A stretch of 64,000 nucleotides of DNA from Acidimicrobiaceae bacterium (GCA_026706815.1 JAPOYA010000041.1:1-64000), one strand, 5' to 3'. Counted from the stretch's first letter, positions 27,457 to 38,000 are shown. A program made the numbers and translations. The notes: generated from the letters alone by a model not told the origin.

Positions 27457-28506
27457 TCACGCGTCGCTGACGGCTGCCGGAAGCGACTCGAGCACCTCGC
27501 TAGCGTCGATGTCGCGGTCGTCTAAGGGAAGCCGGTCCCCGCTGAGCCCGAGCGTCACCGTTGCCGCCGCGTCGATCGCGCGCAAGAGTTGACGAAGGTT
27601 GCGGGGCGGCGGGAAGTATTCGTCCTCGTCGGTCACCCGCACCTCTTCGACTCCGCCTGTGGGAGCGAGCCGATCGATTACCGAGAGCACAAGGTCCTCG
27701 GGTGCTGAAGCTCCCGCGGTCACCCCGACAGCGCCCGTCAGGTCGTCGGGCAGTTCGTCTGCGGCGTTGACGCGGAACACATGCTGACATCCTGCTTCTC
27801 GGGCCAGCGCTGCGAGTGCTTTGGTGTTGGAGGAGTTGGATGATCCGATCACGACCATTGCGTCCACCCTTGGAGCGATCTTCATCAACGCCGACTGGCG
27901 GTTGGTCGTGGCGAAGCAGAGGTCGGAGCGTTCGGGTTGCCAGAGCTGTGGGAACCGTTCGCGTGCAGCGTCGAGCACTCCGGCCCATTCGCGGTGCGAC
28001 AGTGTGGTTTGGGCCAGAACCGCGATGGGGGAGTCGAACTCGGGAAGGTCCGCCACGTCGTCTGCGGTCTCAACACGGTGGATGGCAGCGGGCGCTACCG
28101 CCATCGTGCCGACTGCCTCCTCATGCCCTTCGTGGCCGACGTAGACGATCTGGTAACCCTTGCCCGCCCGGGTCTTGACCTCGTGATGCACCTTTGTCAC
28201 CAGCGGACACACTGCGTCGACGACGTAGCCGCCTCTATCCATGGCCGCGGCCACGACTTCGGGGGCCGATCCGTGAGCGGAAAGCATGATCGGGCGGCCT
28301 TCGGGCACTTCAGTTATGTCGTCGACGAACACCACGCCCGAAGCTTCGAAACGCTGAACCACCAACTGGTTGTGGACAATCTCGTGGTAGCAGTACACAG
28401 GTGGTTCAAAAGCCCTGACCATCCAGGCGAGCGCCTTGATGGCCATCTCCACACCGGCACAGAACCCCCGAGGCGCTGCCAGCAGGACCTTATCGACAGT
28501 CGGCAC
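27457..28506 (-). CDS. ispH: 4-hydroxy-3-methylbut-2-enyl diphosphate reductase
   Basis: The 349-aa iron-sulfur enzyme performs the last step of the MEP isoprenoid pathway. Conserved Cys in [24 protein letters not shown] and [13 protein letters not shown], plus HGSAP and GHEGHEE, identify it. I put the start at GTG 28506 ([18 protein letters not shown]) because TAGCCT lies 7 nt upstream on this strand; the ATG at 28545 in the same frame lies upstream of that hexamer. It is convergent with the plsC-like gene and divergent from rpmB. Confidence 0.92.
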   Translation of the reverse strand: MPTVDKVLLAAPRGFCAGVEMAIKALAWMVRAFEPPVYCYHEIVHNQLVVQRFEASGVVFVDDITEVPEGRPIMLSAHGSAPEVVAAAMDRGGYVVDAVCPLVTKVHHEVKTRAGKGYQIVYVGHEGHEEAVGTMAVAPAAIHRVETADDVADLPEFDSPIAVLAQTTLSHREWAGVLDAARERFPQLWQPERSDLCFATTNRQSALMKIAPRVDAMVVIGSSNSSNTKALAALAREAGCQHVFRVNAADELPDDLTGAVGVTAGASAPEDLVLSVIDRLAPTGGVEEVRVTDEDEYFPPPRNLRQLLRAIDAAATVTLGLSGDRLPLDDRDIDASEVLESLPAAVSDA

Positions 28507-28513
28507 AAGACTG

Positions 28514-28519
28514 AGGCTA
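28514..28519 (-). promoter_or_regulatory. Probable -10 element of ispH (TAGCCT)
   Basis: On the minus strand TAGCCT ends 7 nt before GTG 28506. It decides between two in-frame starts, because the alternative ATG 28545 would not be on such a transcript. Confidence 0.5.
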
Positions 28520-28624
28520 GTGCCGTGGTGCTGTTCCCGGCCCATTCAGAGGCCGACACAGGGTGGAGGCAGCAGCCGGCGCTGGTACAGTTTCGTGTCC
28601 AGTTTCGCTCAGGAGCCAGCCACG

Positions 28625-28861
28625 ATGTCCAAGATTTGCCAGGTCACGGGTCGCAAGCCGCGCTTCGGCAAGCAGCTCTCGCACTCGCATCGTCGGTCGA
28701 GCCGTCGTTGGGATCCCAACGTTCAGACCAAGCGCTACTACTTGGCGAGCGAACGGCGTTGGATCAAGCTTGAAGTGAGCGCCAAGGGCATCAAGACGAT
28801 CGACAAGCGCGGCATCGAGAGCGTCGTGGCGTCCATGCGCCGCGAAGGCAAGAAGGTCTGA
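28625..28861 (+). CDS. rpmB: 50S ribosomal protein L28
   Basis: The 78-aa L28 starts [15 protein letters not shown] and ends with [12 protein letters not shown]. An AGGAG ribosome-binding site lies ~10 nt before ATG 28625. The track frame is open upstream but the family N-terminus is at this ATG. The N-terminal Cys of a possible zinc-binding pair is present in KICQVTG. rpmG follows after 5 nt, so the two form a small ribosomal operon. Confidence 0.95.
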   Translation: MSKICQVTGRKPRFGKQLSHSHRRSSRRWDPNVQTKRYYLASERRWIKLEVSAKGIKTIDKRGIESVVASMRREGKKV

Positions 28862-28866
28862 GTCAG

Positions 28867-29028
28867 ATGGCCAGCGACAAGCGTCCGATCATCAAACTGC
28901 GGTCCACCGCGGGAACCGGATACACATACGTGACCACGAAGAACAAGACCAACACGCGTGAGCGCATCGAGATCAAGAAATACGATCCGGTCGTCCGCAA
29001 ACACGTTGTGTTCAAAGAAGAACGCTGA
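28867..29028 (+). CDS. rpmG: 50S ribosomal protein L33
   Basis: The 53-aa L33 reads [19 protein letters not shown] and ends HVVFKEER with TGA at 29026-29028. It lacks the CxxC pairs of zinc-binding L33, so it is the zinc-independent (C-) paralogue type. ATG 28867 lies 5 nt after rpmB. A second, zinc-binding copy elsewhere in the genome is possible but not visible here. Confidence 0.94.
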   Translation: MASDKRPIIKLRSTAGTGYTYVTTKNKTNTRERIEIKKYDPVVRKHVVFKEER

Positions 29029-29092
29029 GCGTCGGCGTCCCGGCGATCACCGAGGCCCAATATCCATCTCGTCTGCTAACGGCGAGGGGCCG

Positions 29093-29098
29093 TAGACT
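29093..29098 (+). promoter_or_regulatory. Probable -10 element of murI (TAGACT)
   Basis: TAGACT ends 6 nt before murI ATG 29105 and there is no ribosome-binding site in that gap, so a leaderless transcript is likely. Confidence 0.55.
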
Positions 29099-29104
29099 CG
29101 TCAG

Positions 29105-29917
29105 ATGGTTTCAGACTCTCGCGATCGCCCGATCGCCATGTTCGATTCGGGGTTCGGCGGGTTGACCGTTGCGAGGGCTGTGATCGACCTTCTGCCCAAC
29201 GAGAACGTTGTCTATTTCGGCGATACCGCGCGCTATCCCTACGGCTCCAGGCGTCACGGCGAAGTGGCGGGATTCGCGCTGCAGATCACTGATCTTCTGG
29301 TGGAACGGCACGACCCGAAGATGATCGTCGTCGCTTGCAATACGGCCTCCGCGGTTGCGTTGGACGACTTGGCCGCTCAGGTTGAGATTCCTGTTGTCGG
29401 GGTTCTCAGGCCGGGGCTGGAATCCCTGCTCAAAGCCACGCTTGCGTCGCGGGTGGGAATGATCGGCACGGTGGGAACCGTCGCTAGCGGCGCGTACCAG
29501 CGGTTGGCGGCTGAGATCGCGCCACGAGTGGACTTCAGATGTGCAGCCTGCCCGGGATTCGTGGAGTTCGTCGAACGCGGCGAAACGGGATCGGATCAGG
29601 TTCGCGTGCTTGCCCAGCGGCTGCTGGCACCGCTGATCGAAGAGAAGATCGATGCTCTGCTGCTTGGTTGCACCCATTATCCGTTCCTGGCCCGCACCAT
29701 TGCTGAGGTGATGGGACGTGACGTGGTATTGGTGTCCTCGGCTGATGAGACCGCGTTCGAGGTGAGGCGTGCCCTTGAAGCCTCGAACGATTGCCGCACG
29801 GGGGGCGGTCAAGGATTGCGCCGTTTCGTGTCCAGCGGCGATGTGGCGACGTTCGCCCGGCTCGGCAGAGACCTCTTCGGTCCCGAACTCAACCATGTCG
29901 AGTGTCACAACTGGTGA
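29105..29917 (+). CDS. murI: Glutamate racemase
   Basis: The 270-aa racemase makes D-glutamate for peptidoglycan. FDSGFGGLTV, the first catalytic Cys in VVACNTASA and the second in LLGCTHYPFL are present, as is YFGDTARYPYG. Length and ends are ordinary. The leaderless-type hexamer 6 nt upstream supports ATG 29105. rph and rdgB follow; murI-rph-rdgB is a common bacterial order. Confidence 0.95.
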   Translation: MVSDSRDRPIAMFDSGFGGLTVARAVIDLLPNENVVYFGDTARYPYGSRRHGEVAGFALQITDLLVERHDPKMIVVACNTASAVALDDLAAQVEIPVVGVLRPGLESLLKATLASRVGMIGTVGTVASGAYQRLAAEIAPRVDFRCAACPGFVEFVERGETGSDQVRVLAQRLLAPLIEEKIDALLLGCTHYPFLARTIAEVMGRDVVLVSSADETAFEVRRALEASNDCRTGGGQGLRRFVSSGDVATFARLGRDLFGPELNHVECHNW

Positions 29918-29926
29918 ATCGACAGT

Positions 29927-29960
29927 GCCCCCTCAAAGACATCGCCCCCTCAAAGACATC
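29927..29960 (+). repeat. Two perfect 17-bp tandem repeats in the murI-rph gap
   Basis: GCCCCCTCAAAGACATC occurs at 29927-29943 and 29944-29960, with a partial third AGACATCCCC after it. Noncoding; function unknown. Confidence 0.8.
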
Positions 29961-30006
29961 CAATAGACATCCCCGTCAAAGTTGACTCGACCCCACTGGA
30001 GGACTC

Positions 30007-30744
30007 GTGACCATTTCCCGCCACGACGGCCGCATGTTCGACGAGCTGCGACCCCTGTCGTTCGTTCGCGACTATACGAAGATGTCGATGGGCTCGGCGC
30101 TCGTCTCGTTCGGCGACACTCAAGTGTTGTGCACGGCCTCGGTCGCGCCGGACACACCCCGTTGGATACGCGGTAGGGGAAGGGGCTGGGTCACCGCGGA
30201 GTATTCGATGCTGCCGGGGTCTTCCCCAGAACGGATTCGGCGCCGCACATCGGGGCGTGACCAAGAGATCCAGCGCCTCATCGGGAGGTCGCTGCGCTGC
30301 GTGATCGACATGGCCGCGTTGGGTGAGCGCTCCATCACGGTCGATTGCGATGTGCTTTCGGCTGACGGCGGCACTCGCACAGCCTCGATTTGCGGTGGAT
30401 ACGTGGCTCTTCACGACGCTTGTGAGCGTCTCGTCCTGGCGGGGGACATACCTGCCAACCCGTTGTTCACTGAGTGTGCGGCGATATCGGTGGGGATTGT
30501 CGATGGTCAGCCGCTGCTCGACCTGCCCTATCTGGAAGACTCGACCGCTGACGTCGATTTCAATGTGGTGATGACTGGTGACGGGGCGCTGATCGAGGTA
30601 CAGGGCACCGCTGAAGGCAAGGCTTTCAGCCGTGACGAGTTGACTGCGATGCTCGATCTGGCTGCCGAGGGGATCGCGGAGATCAACGAAGCCCAACGAA
30701 CTGTGCTGCGCACGCCCCCTGAACCGCGCGCAACCGCGCCCTGA
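30007..30744 (+). CDS. rph: Ribonuclease PH
   Basis: The 245-aa phosphorolytic 3'-5' exoribonuclease trims tRNA 3' ends. Motifs are [47 protein letters not shown] and [15 protein letters not shown]. Start GTG 30007 has GGAGGA about 5 nt upstream. It ends 4 nt before rdgB. Confidence 0.95.
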   Translation: MTISRHDGRMFDELRPLSFVRDYTKMSMGSALVSFGDTQVLCTASVAPDTPRWIRGRGRGWVTAEYSMLPGSSPERIRRRTSGRDQEIQRLIGRSLRCVIDMAALGERSITVDCDVLSADGGTRTASICGGYVALHDACERLVLAGDIPANPLFTECAAISVGIVDGQPLLDLPYLEDSTADVDFNVVMTGDGALIEVQGTAEGKAFSRDELTAMLDLAAEGIAEINEAQRTVLRTPPEPRATAP

Positions 30745-30748
30745 AGAG

Positions 30749-31369
30749 ATGTCAGATTCGCCTCGGCTCGTGTGCGCTAGCGCCAATCCCGACAAGGTGG
30801 CCGAGATGGCTCTGGTGCTCGACGGAATCGTCGAACTGCTGCCGCGTCCGCATGCATTGGCAGATGTCGTCGAAGACGCAGGCGACCTGGAGGGGAATGC
30901 CCGACTCAAGGCGGTGGCGGTGTCTGCTGCCGCCGGAGCAGCGGCGGTCAGCGATGACACGGGCTTGGAAGTGGATGCGTTGGACGGGGAACCGGGAGTC
31001 CGGTCGGCCCGTTACGCAGGCGAGGGCGCCAGTTACGCCGACAATGTAGACAAGCTGCTTTCAGAACTCGCACGGGTCGGCGCCGGCACCCCTGAGGCGC
31101 GCACGGCGCGGTTCCGCACCGTGGTGATGGTGGTGTGGCCCGACGGGTCGGAACTGTCGGCGCAGGGGAGCGTTGAAGGTTGGATCGCCGAGCAACCCGA
31201 AGGAACGGGTGGTTTCGGATACGACTCGGTCTTTGTCCCCACCGAAGGCGACGGTCGTTCCTTTGCTGAGATGGGCGACGAGAAACACGCCATCAGTCAC
31301 CGTGGACGTGCTCTGCGCTCTCTCGCGGAGGCACTCAGCGCCCGGGCGTGCGAATCGCAAGGGGCGTGA
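30749..31369 (+). CDS. rdgB: XTP/dITP diphosphatase (RdgB/HAM1)
   Basis: The 206-aa enzyme removes non-canonical purine nucleoside triphosphates. The N-terminal CASANPDKVAEM (S/T-x-N-x-x-K), DDTGLEVDAL, GVRSARYAG and GTGGFGYDSVFVPTEG with later SHRGRAL match the family. Start ATG 30749 lies 4 nt after rph. It overlaps or abuts the EamA gene. Confidence 0.94.
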   Translation: MSDSPRLVCASANPDKVAEMALVLDGIVELLPRPHALADVVEDAGDLEGNARLKAVAVSAAAGAAAVSDDTGLEVDALDGEPGVRSARYAGEGASYADNVDKLLSELARVGAGTPEARTARFRTVVMVVWPDGSELSAQGSVEGWIAEQPEGTGGFGYDSVFVPTEGDGRSFAEMGDEKHAISHRGRALRSLAEALSARACESQGA

Positions 31370-31371
31370 CG

Positions 31372-32274
31372 GTGACCGAGCGGCTGAGGTTGCATGGCCG
31401 GAGCCGTGGCTGGCTCTACGCGGGATGCGGCATGTTGGTCGTGTCGACCGACTCCTTCTTCGTGCGCTGGTCGCGCGCGGAGGTCTGGGACCTGGTGTTC
31501 TGGGTCTCTTTGATCTCCCTGGCGACTTATTTCGCGTCCGGTTCGCGCTTTGTGACGGGTTCGCTCCTCGTGTCCGGTTCGCGAAGGGAGTCGATGAGCC
31601 CGATTCGGTCGTGGCGCCGCTTCCCGGTTCCGTTGACGGCAATCGCCGTTCTCTCCACGGTCAGTCAGGTCTCCTACATCACCGCGGTGACCCGCACCAC
31701 AGTCTCCAACGTGGTTGTGATCGTCGGCGCTTCGCCGGTGATGGTCGCGCTTGTCGGCCGCGGTTTCTTCAGTGAGAAGACTGCTCGGAGGGTCTGGACC
31801 GCCATTGTCGTCACCTTCGCGGGCATGACTGTGATCGTTGCGGGTTCGGTCGGCGAGCCCAACCTCGACGGTGACCTGTTGGCAGTCGCGGCTGTTCTGG
31901 CGTTCTCGATCGGTGTGAACATCTGGCGGCGCTGGCCCGAAATGAGCCGGATCGTCGGATTGTCTATGGCTGCGGTCTTGTCGGTGTTTGCCGCGTCCTT
32001 CTTCGCGTCGCCGCTGTCTTTGGACGGACGCGCCTATCTGGCCTGTGTGGGCATGGGCCTGCTGAATCCGCTGGGACGGTTGCTGCACACCAACGCTCCC
32101 CGGTATGCGCCCGCTGCCGAAGTGGCGTTGTTCACGCCGGTTGAAACCGTCGCAGCGTCTCTGTGGGCCTGGTTGGCCTTCTCCGAGGTGCCCAAGGTCG
32201 GCACCGTCGTCGGCGCGGTGATCATTATCGGAGGGGTGCTGTACGGGACTGTCACAGCCCGCGAACACCGCTGA
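31372..32274 (+). CDS. EamA/DMT-family transporter
   Basis: A polytopic protein of about 300 aa with roughly ten hydrophobic segments and a repeated-half layout typical of drug/metabolite transporters. The first helix region is WLYAGCGMLVVSTDSFFVRW; VEVALFTPVE-like AAEVALFTPVETV and WAWLAFSEVP near the C-terminus match EamA proteins. Among in-frame GTGs (31348, 31366, 31372) I choose 31372 because AAGGGG lies 7 nt upstream. Substrate unknown. Confidence 0.8.
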   Translation: MTERLRLHGRSRGWLYAGCGMLVVSTDSFFVRWSRAEVWDLVFWVSLISLATYFASGSRFVTGSLLVSGSRRESMSPIRSWRRFPVPLTAIAVLSTVSQVSYITAVTRTTVSNVVVIVGASPVMVALVGRGFFSEKTARRVWTAIVVTFAGMTVIVAGSVGEPNLDGDLLAVAAVLAFSIGVNIWRRWPEMSRIVGLSMAAVLSVFAASFFASPLSLDGRAYLACVGMGLLNPLGRLLHTNAPRYAPAAEVALFTPVETVAASLWAWLAFSEVPKVGTVVGAVIIIGGVLYGTVTAREHR

Positions 32275-32330
32275 CGGAACTCGACCGCAGGCTTCTCTAC
32301 ATGCGCGCATGATGGCGGCCTGCTCTCAGG

Positions 32331-32336
32331 TACGGT
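32331..32336 (+). promoter_or_regulatory. Probable -10 element (TACGGT)
   Basis: TACGGT ends 6 nt before GTG 32343, the recurrent leaderless spacing. Confidence 0.45.
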
Positions 32337-32342
32337 TGGAAG

Positions 32343-34034
32343 GTGCGCCAGCTCATCACCGACGCCCTTGTCGTCACCGGCGACGGGGTGACCGACTCCT
32401 ACCGTGGCGACGTTCTGATCGAGGGCGACCGGATCACGCACCTGGGGCAGGTCCCCGCCAGTGCTGCGGATGGCGTGGACCGCGAGATCGACGCGGGCGG
32501 CCGAGTGCTGGCGCCCGGATTTGTGGACACGCACAACCACGGCGCGCTCGGTGGCACGCGTCTGGGAGACCACGGCATCCCGTTGAGTTGCGAGATGGCG
32601 CTGCGGGGCGGCGTCACGAAACGCATCTGCGGGGTCGACGGGCTGTCGCCGGCTCCTGTCGCGTCAGACCAGCGCGCCGAGTACGCCATGCAGCTTGCTC
32701 CACTCGACGGGGCTATCGACTCATCGGGCGGCGGCCCCTCGGACAGCGACGACCCAGCTGGAGGCGCTGAGTGGACTTGGAGTTCTACCAGGGAGTTCTT
32801 GGACTGGCATAAAGGCCGGTCGGTCACCGACATGGGTCTGCATCTGGGCCACAGCGCGGTGCGGCGGGTTGTGATGGGCAACCTCGACCGCACTGCCGAC
32901 GACCAGCAGATCAGGGACATGGCGGAGGTGGTGCGTCGCGAGGCGCCGTGGTGCCTGGGGTTGTCGACCGGTCTTGTGTACAACCCTGCGGTGTACTCCG
33001 ACCAGCGGGAGATCACCGCGCTGGTGCGAGCGTTCAACGAGGTGAAGCCCGGTGCGCTGTATCCGCATCTGCGTTCGGAGAGCGACGACATCGAAGATGC
33101 GCTCAACGAGGTGATCACCGCGGCGACCGACGGCGGCGGCGGATACTGCAGTGAGCACACGAAGATCGCCGGGCGACGCAACTGGGATCGTTATGAGCAG
33201 GTGGTGGGCCGTCTCGACGACGCCGCCGGTTGCGTGCCGACGATGGGCAACATGTACCCGTACACCGCTGGAAGCACGACCGCCGATGCCCTGTTCCCTC
33301 CCGAGGTGCGGTCGGGCACTCGAGCGGAGTTCATGGCCCGGTTGAGCGACGCCGATGTGCGCGAGTTCGCCTTTCAGAAGATTTACGGTGATGACGCCGG
33401 GTGGGACAACTTCGTGGCGTTCTGCGGTGGTTTGGAGGGCATCCAGATAGCCGGCGTGCTCAATGGCGTAGGCGACGAGTTCTTGGGAAAGCGTTTCTCT
33501 GATGTCGTGCTGGCCGCCGGTGTGACCGACATGACCTCGATCGAGGCCCACGACGCGGTCTGCGACTTCTTCCTTCACAACCGGGGCGAGGTGTCCATCA
33601 TCAGCCACTACGGCAACGAGGCCACGGTGGAGCGTTTCTTTCGTCGCTCGAACATGGCGATATGCACTGACGGACTGATGCCGGGACCTGGTCAGAAGCC
33701 CCATCCGCGTTTGCTGGGGGCGTTTCCCAAAGCCCTGCGCATGGCCCGCGAGCTGGGGGTGCCTCTGGTTGAGATCGTCTATCGGATGACTGCTCTGCCC
33801 TGTGGGTTCATGGGCCTTCCCAGCCCGGTTCTGCGGCCGGGCGCCGACGCCTCGTTGGTGTTGTTCGACTGGGATCGAGTCACCGAGCACAACAGCTACA
33901 CCGACCCGATGGTCCACCCCGAGGGGATCGACGCCGTGTGGGTTCACGGCGAGTTGGTGCATTCCGAGGGCCGCATCCATGCGCCCGAGGCCTTCGCTGG
34001 CCGCCACCTCCTCACACCCCCCACGCCAACCTGA
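32343..34034 (+). CDS. N-acyl-D-amino-acid deacylase (amidohydrolase superfamily)
   Basis: The 563-aa protein is a metal-dependent amidohydrolase of the D-aminoacylase type. The N-terminal VVTGDGV...DVLIEGDRI beta-sandwich leads to the metal motif DTHNHG (~residue 63), then STGLVYNP, HLRSES, SHYGNEA and CTDG, and ends with the usual PGADASLVLFD. It would release D-amino acids from N-acyl derivatives. It starts at GTG 32343. It is the last housekeeping-like gene before the second accessory island. Confidence 0.85.
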   Translation: MRQLITDALVVTGDGVTDSYRGDVLIEGDRITHLGQVPASAADGVDREIDAGGRVLAPGFVDTHNHGALGGTRLGDHGIPLSCEMALRGGVTKRICGVDGLSPAPVASDQRAEYAMQLAPLDGAIDSSGGGPSDSDDPAGGAEWTWSSTREFLDWHKGRSVTDMGLHLGHSAVRRVVMGNLDRTADDQQIRDMAEVVRREAPWCLGLSTGLVYNPAVYSDQREITALVRAFNEVKPGALYPHLRSESDDIEDALNEVITAATDGGGGYCSEHTKIAGRRNWDRYEQVVGRLDDAAGCVPTMGNMYPYTAGSTTADALFPPEVRSGTRAEFMARLSDADVREFAFQKIYGDDAGWDNFVAFCGGLEGIQIAGVLNGVGDEFLGKRFSDVVLAAGVTDMTSIEAHDAVCDFFLHNRGEVSIISHYGNEATVERFFRRSNMAICTDGLMPGPGQKPHPRLLGAFPKALRMARELGVPLVEIVYRMTALPCGFMGLPSPVLRPGADASLVLFDWDRVTEHNSYTDPMVHPEGIDAVWVHGELVHSEGRIHAPEAFAGRHLLTPPTPT

Positions 34035-34128
34035 GCTGCCTAGGTTTCGTCCAGCGCAGCCGCTCGGAGCGGCGGAACTGCTCTGGCGTGATCGACGCTG
34101 GACGGGTTCGCAGGACTCTCAGTTCGGT

Positions 34129-34134
34129 TACGAT
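34129..34134 (+). promoter_or_regulatory. Probable -10 element (TACGAT)
   Basis: TACGAT ends 6 nt before GTG 34141, and a TTCGCA at 34107-34112 stands 16 nt upstream as a weak -35. The position selects GTG 34141 as the start in a frame that is open for another 340 nt upstream. Confidence 0.45.
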
Positions 34135-34140
34135 GCTGGT

Positions 34141-35007
34141 GTGCGGAACGACTTGAACATAGATCAATCCTTGTCGTTGATTCACGAGACCGAGACGGCC
34201 ATCATGCTCTTGGACGAGGGTATAAGGGTCATCTCGGAATGGGACGGAGGTCAAGACCACCGGATACGAGGCTTGTTCTCGACATCGCAGGGCTTTGAAC
34301 GTCTACTCAAACTAACGATGACGCTGATCCTTACGGGCGAGGGGAAGCCACCTTCCTCCAAGGATCTGAAGAGGGAGTACGGACACCACCTCTTGCAGTT
34401 GCTTGACGACATTCTCAACAAGGCGAAAGACGATGCGGAGTTTGCAAAAACGCAGAGGCTTCTTTATGACATTCCTACTATCGGGATGACGAAGACCGAA
34501 ATCCGGAACCGGCCACCGTTTCAGGACGACATTGCGTTTTGCAGATCGGACAGGGTCTTAAGAGAGATGTTCGACATCTTTGGAGAGTTTGGCACTGGAG
34601 GGCGTTACCACAATTTCGACGTTTTGTTGGACAAGCGCTCGCGAGCGGGCGATCCGATGGAAAGATGGGAAGCGCTCGAGATGGCGATTTTCGACGAGGA
34701 ACCAAGGTGGTTAAAGATGATGGTGTCTGACACCGCACAGTTTTCTCGGCGTTGGTATCCGTATCTTGCATCGAGGCAAGTCGAGACCTTGCAGAGGGCC
34801 GCGCGTTTTCTTGTGAGACTGTGGACGCTTGGACCAGCACAACAGCATGGCAAACGACTCTCAGGCCTAGTTAGCAGATTTCTGTCGATCACCGACGACA
34901 AACTGAGTTCGGTTCCCAGTTTGCGCTCGGCTGGTCCGGGGTGGTTGGCTAATCTGGTTCGGGGAGGACGGCCATCCAGCAGACGACCCCGATGTCTTCT
35001 TCGGTGA
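34141..35007 (+). CDS. Unknown all-helical protein, possible HEPN-like
   Basis: I do not recognise this 288-aa protein. It is predicted largely helical; the segment TSQGFERLLKLTMTLI followed by REYGHHLLQLLDDIL (about residues 47-80) resembles the long-helix layout of HEPN domains, and REYGHH can be read as an R-x4-H motif, though its position is not the canonical one. Base composition is visibly lower in GC than the neighbours, a sign of transfer. It starts leaderless at GTG 34141, and its last 59 nt overlap the 3' end of the convergent helicase gene. The position beside a methyltransferase-helicase pair suggests a defence accessory or toxin; this is speculative. Confidence 0.6.
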   Translation: MRNDLNIDQSLSLIHETETAIMLLDEGIRVISEWDGGQDHRIRGLFSTSQGFERLLKLTMTLILTGEGKPPSSKDLKREYGHHLLQLLDDILNKAKDDAEFAKTQRLLYDIPTIGMTKTEIRNRPPFQDDIAFCRSDRVLREMFDIFGEFGTGGRYHNFDVLLDKRSRAGDPMERWEALEMAIFDEEPRWLKMMVSDTAQFSRRWYPYLASRQVETLQRAARFLVRLWTLGPAQQHGKRLSGLVSRFLSITDDKLSSVPSLRSAGPGWLANLVRGGRPSSRRPRCLLR

Positions 35008-38000
35008 TTGAACCGGGCGGCGTTGGCGGGTCGACAGGACGTAGGCCGTAGAAAGCCACCGTGTCTACAATTCCCTGAGCGGCTTGGGTAATGTCGATGA
35101 CCTCGTTGCTCAAATTGCGTCTGATGGTTCCGAGGCCTTGTCTAACCTGGCTTCCCCGTTCCACTCCTAGAGCTTCGTAGGCCTCGCTCGCGTTTGGGGG
35201 AGTGGAGATGGAGGGGTTGGTGAGAAGCGCTCGCGCCCATCTTTGGATCGGCCCGAGGGACTTGTCGTTCGTCCCAATATCGGTTTCTTGCTCGTGTTCT
35301 TCAATGATCGACGCAGCGGCTATCGACCACGCCGTGTCTAAGTCAATGGGAGGGTCGTCTAACCCTGCTGTCAAACCGGGGTTGATCCGGCGCAAGAGAG
35401 TGGGTGGTGCCGACGCGATATCACCTTCGTCAGTCACAAAGCGCCAGTGACGCTGACCGTCCAACATCCGGCAGGCAAAGAACACTCCGGGTGGGCCTGT
35501 CGAAGGAACTCCGGGTCCCTGAGCAAAGGCTGCGCCCACTCCCCACGGAAGATCGTTCACTCTGTCGATCTCGCCTTCCCCGGCTGCCCTCCGGAGTTCG
35601 GCTCGCAACAACTCGGCGCTGAGAGCATGCGGTCCGTCCGGAGTGTCAGCCTCATCCAAAAGGGATGCATCCCCTGAGGTCAAGCGGCGGGCGTAGGCCT
35701 GGATCTCTTCGTCAGCTAAACCTTCCACCACCTCAATCTCCATCCCGTAGGGTTGGGCGGCAACGATTTTGCGACGAATGGCTGTCTCAAGTTGCAGGAT
35801 CATTTCAAGATCGCCCTGCTCGGGGAGCATGGTGACGAGGAACACGCTCGGGTGGGGACTCTTTAGTCGAACAACGCGGCCATACCGCTGTACCACCCGC
35901 TGTGGATTCCAGGGCATGTCGTAGCTGATCACCGCGGCGGCCTGTTGCAGATTCTGACCTTCGGAAAGCACATCGTTGCTCAAAAGCAGATCTACCTCGC
36001 CATCAAGTGGAACGTAACCGGGGTCCACCACGGATTCAGGACAGAAGCGTGCCAACATCCGTGTCCGCTCGTCTGGACTCGTCTCCGCTCCAACGACGGT
36101 TACTCGGTCACGTCCGTTGATCGGATCGGGAAGATGCTCATCCAGATAACGCACCGTGTCGGCAAACGCTGAGAAGATGATGACCTTCTCTGAGGGCACC
36201 CCTTCCAGCAGACGCTTGAGCAGATCCAGTTTGGGATCGTTCTTGGCGCTGAGCTCTCGCAAGGCTTCGGCTGTGGCCACCAAGCGACGCCTGTCGTTGA
36301 GCACTTCCTCGCGGAAGTTGGGATCGAAGCGGTCTGCCGATTCGACATCGGTTTCGTCCAGGTTCTCCTCGGCCCACTCGGCCAATCCGGTCTCATCAAG
36401 ATCCAGGACCGCCGCTTCTCGCAGCGCGTCTCCGCTCAGAACCTTCCCTTGGTCCCACGAGTCCAAGAACACGGTGTGGGCGTTGATCATCCGGTCGAGG
36501 GTGAGAAGACAGGCGTTCCAGCACGACTCGAACCGTTTCAGAACAGCCGATTGCAGCAGGGCGCTCAGGACCGCTTCTTGCCGGGTTTCCTCACGGTCCA
36601 ACCGGTAGGAGCTGGGCCGATAACGGGCCATGGACAGGCTGGCGATGTGCGTGGTTATGGTTCGAACTAAGCCGGGGTAGGCCGTGTCGAGGTCGTAGCG
36701 CTCTGTGGACAACTCGGGTGCGGGGAACGAGACCGGGGTGCCGTCGGGGAAGGTTTCATTGGGGTAATGCAGTTCAATAAATCGGCGGTCTCGGCGGACG
36801 CTCACCATGTCGGCCAAGGAGAACAGCACATCGGGGTTGAGGTTCTCGGGATCGCGCTCGTTGGCCCCTGCACGCAGGAACAAGCGCCGTAATGATGGGA
36901 TGCCATGGGATGCGAACGCCCGGTCATGGTGGGCGAATGTCATGACTAGGTGGTAGAGGTCCCAGAGGCCATTGTTTATTGGGGTAGCGGTGAGCAGAGC
37001 AAGATCCTTCTGTCGCCCGCCCAGCAGCCGCGAGACAGCTCGGTACCAGGTGGTCCCCGGGGTTCGCAGGGCGTGCCCTTCGTCCATGACCACAAGCCGA
37101 TATGCGTCCTTGTCGCTGTGCAGGTATCGGCGGGTGCTTGGGGTGCCCGGGCTCGCTAGTTGCTCATCGTTAGCTAGTTGGTGATAGCTGATGACCTGGG
37201 CCGGGACTCGTGCTTGGTCAAGTTTCTGCTTCCAATAGTCCACGAGTTGGGCGGGAGCTACTGCGAGTGCGTGGACCCCCCGGCGGAGTGCGTATTCCTC
37301 AATGAGAGCCACACCGATTTCGGTTTTGCCGGTGCCCACCCCGTCGGCATAGATCACTCCGTGGTGTCGTTCGAGGATTCCGAGCGCTCTGCGGAAGCCG
37401 TCTCGTTGGAAGGAGGCCAACTCCACCGCTGTCGGGGTCGGCCCCTCTGCTTGTTCATCCTCGGGGTCCAACAGTTCCAAAAGAGCCCTCAGGTATATGT
37501 CGCGTGGGCTGAGCAGGCCGACTTCGGGGAAGAGCAGCCCGCGCAGCTCGTGCTTGAATTCCTCGGCAGAGTCCCACAGGCAGTCGAACCAGGCCACGGC
37601 TTGCTGAGCTACTGGTGGGTCGTATTGCACCAGCCCCAATTCCAGGTTGGAAAACAGGCCGGCGCCGGTGAGATTGGCTGAGGTAACCAGAGCGGCTCGG
37701 GCGTCGTCTTGGTTGCCGAATAGGTAGGCCTTGCCATGGAGGAACTGGCTGGTGTAGCGCCGCACCTCCACATTGGGCCGGTCCAGCCAGGCGTCGAGAG
37801 CCACCAGCTTTGTCGCGGCGCGGCTGGGCGGGAAGCGGGCTAGGTCGCGGTCGGCTCGGAGTCCTTCCAGTGCCAATTCAAATCGGGATACCGGTAGCTG
37901 GTGTCCCAAGCCGGGTTCGGGAGCAACTCCTAGCAAGAGCCGGGTTTTGCGGTCGTCGGACACCGTTGTCGCCACATGGTGGAGACCGCCTAGGTTGACG

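Noticed and set aside
28507-28545. Longer ispH start at ATG 28545
   Set aside because: A -10-like TAGCCT lies between it and GTG 28506, and the family N-terminus begins at the latter.
32721-34007. 428-codon minus-strand ORF opposite the D-aminoacylase
   Set aside because: Shadow of a well-supported gene; no motif or start signal.
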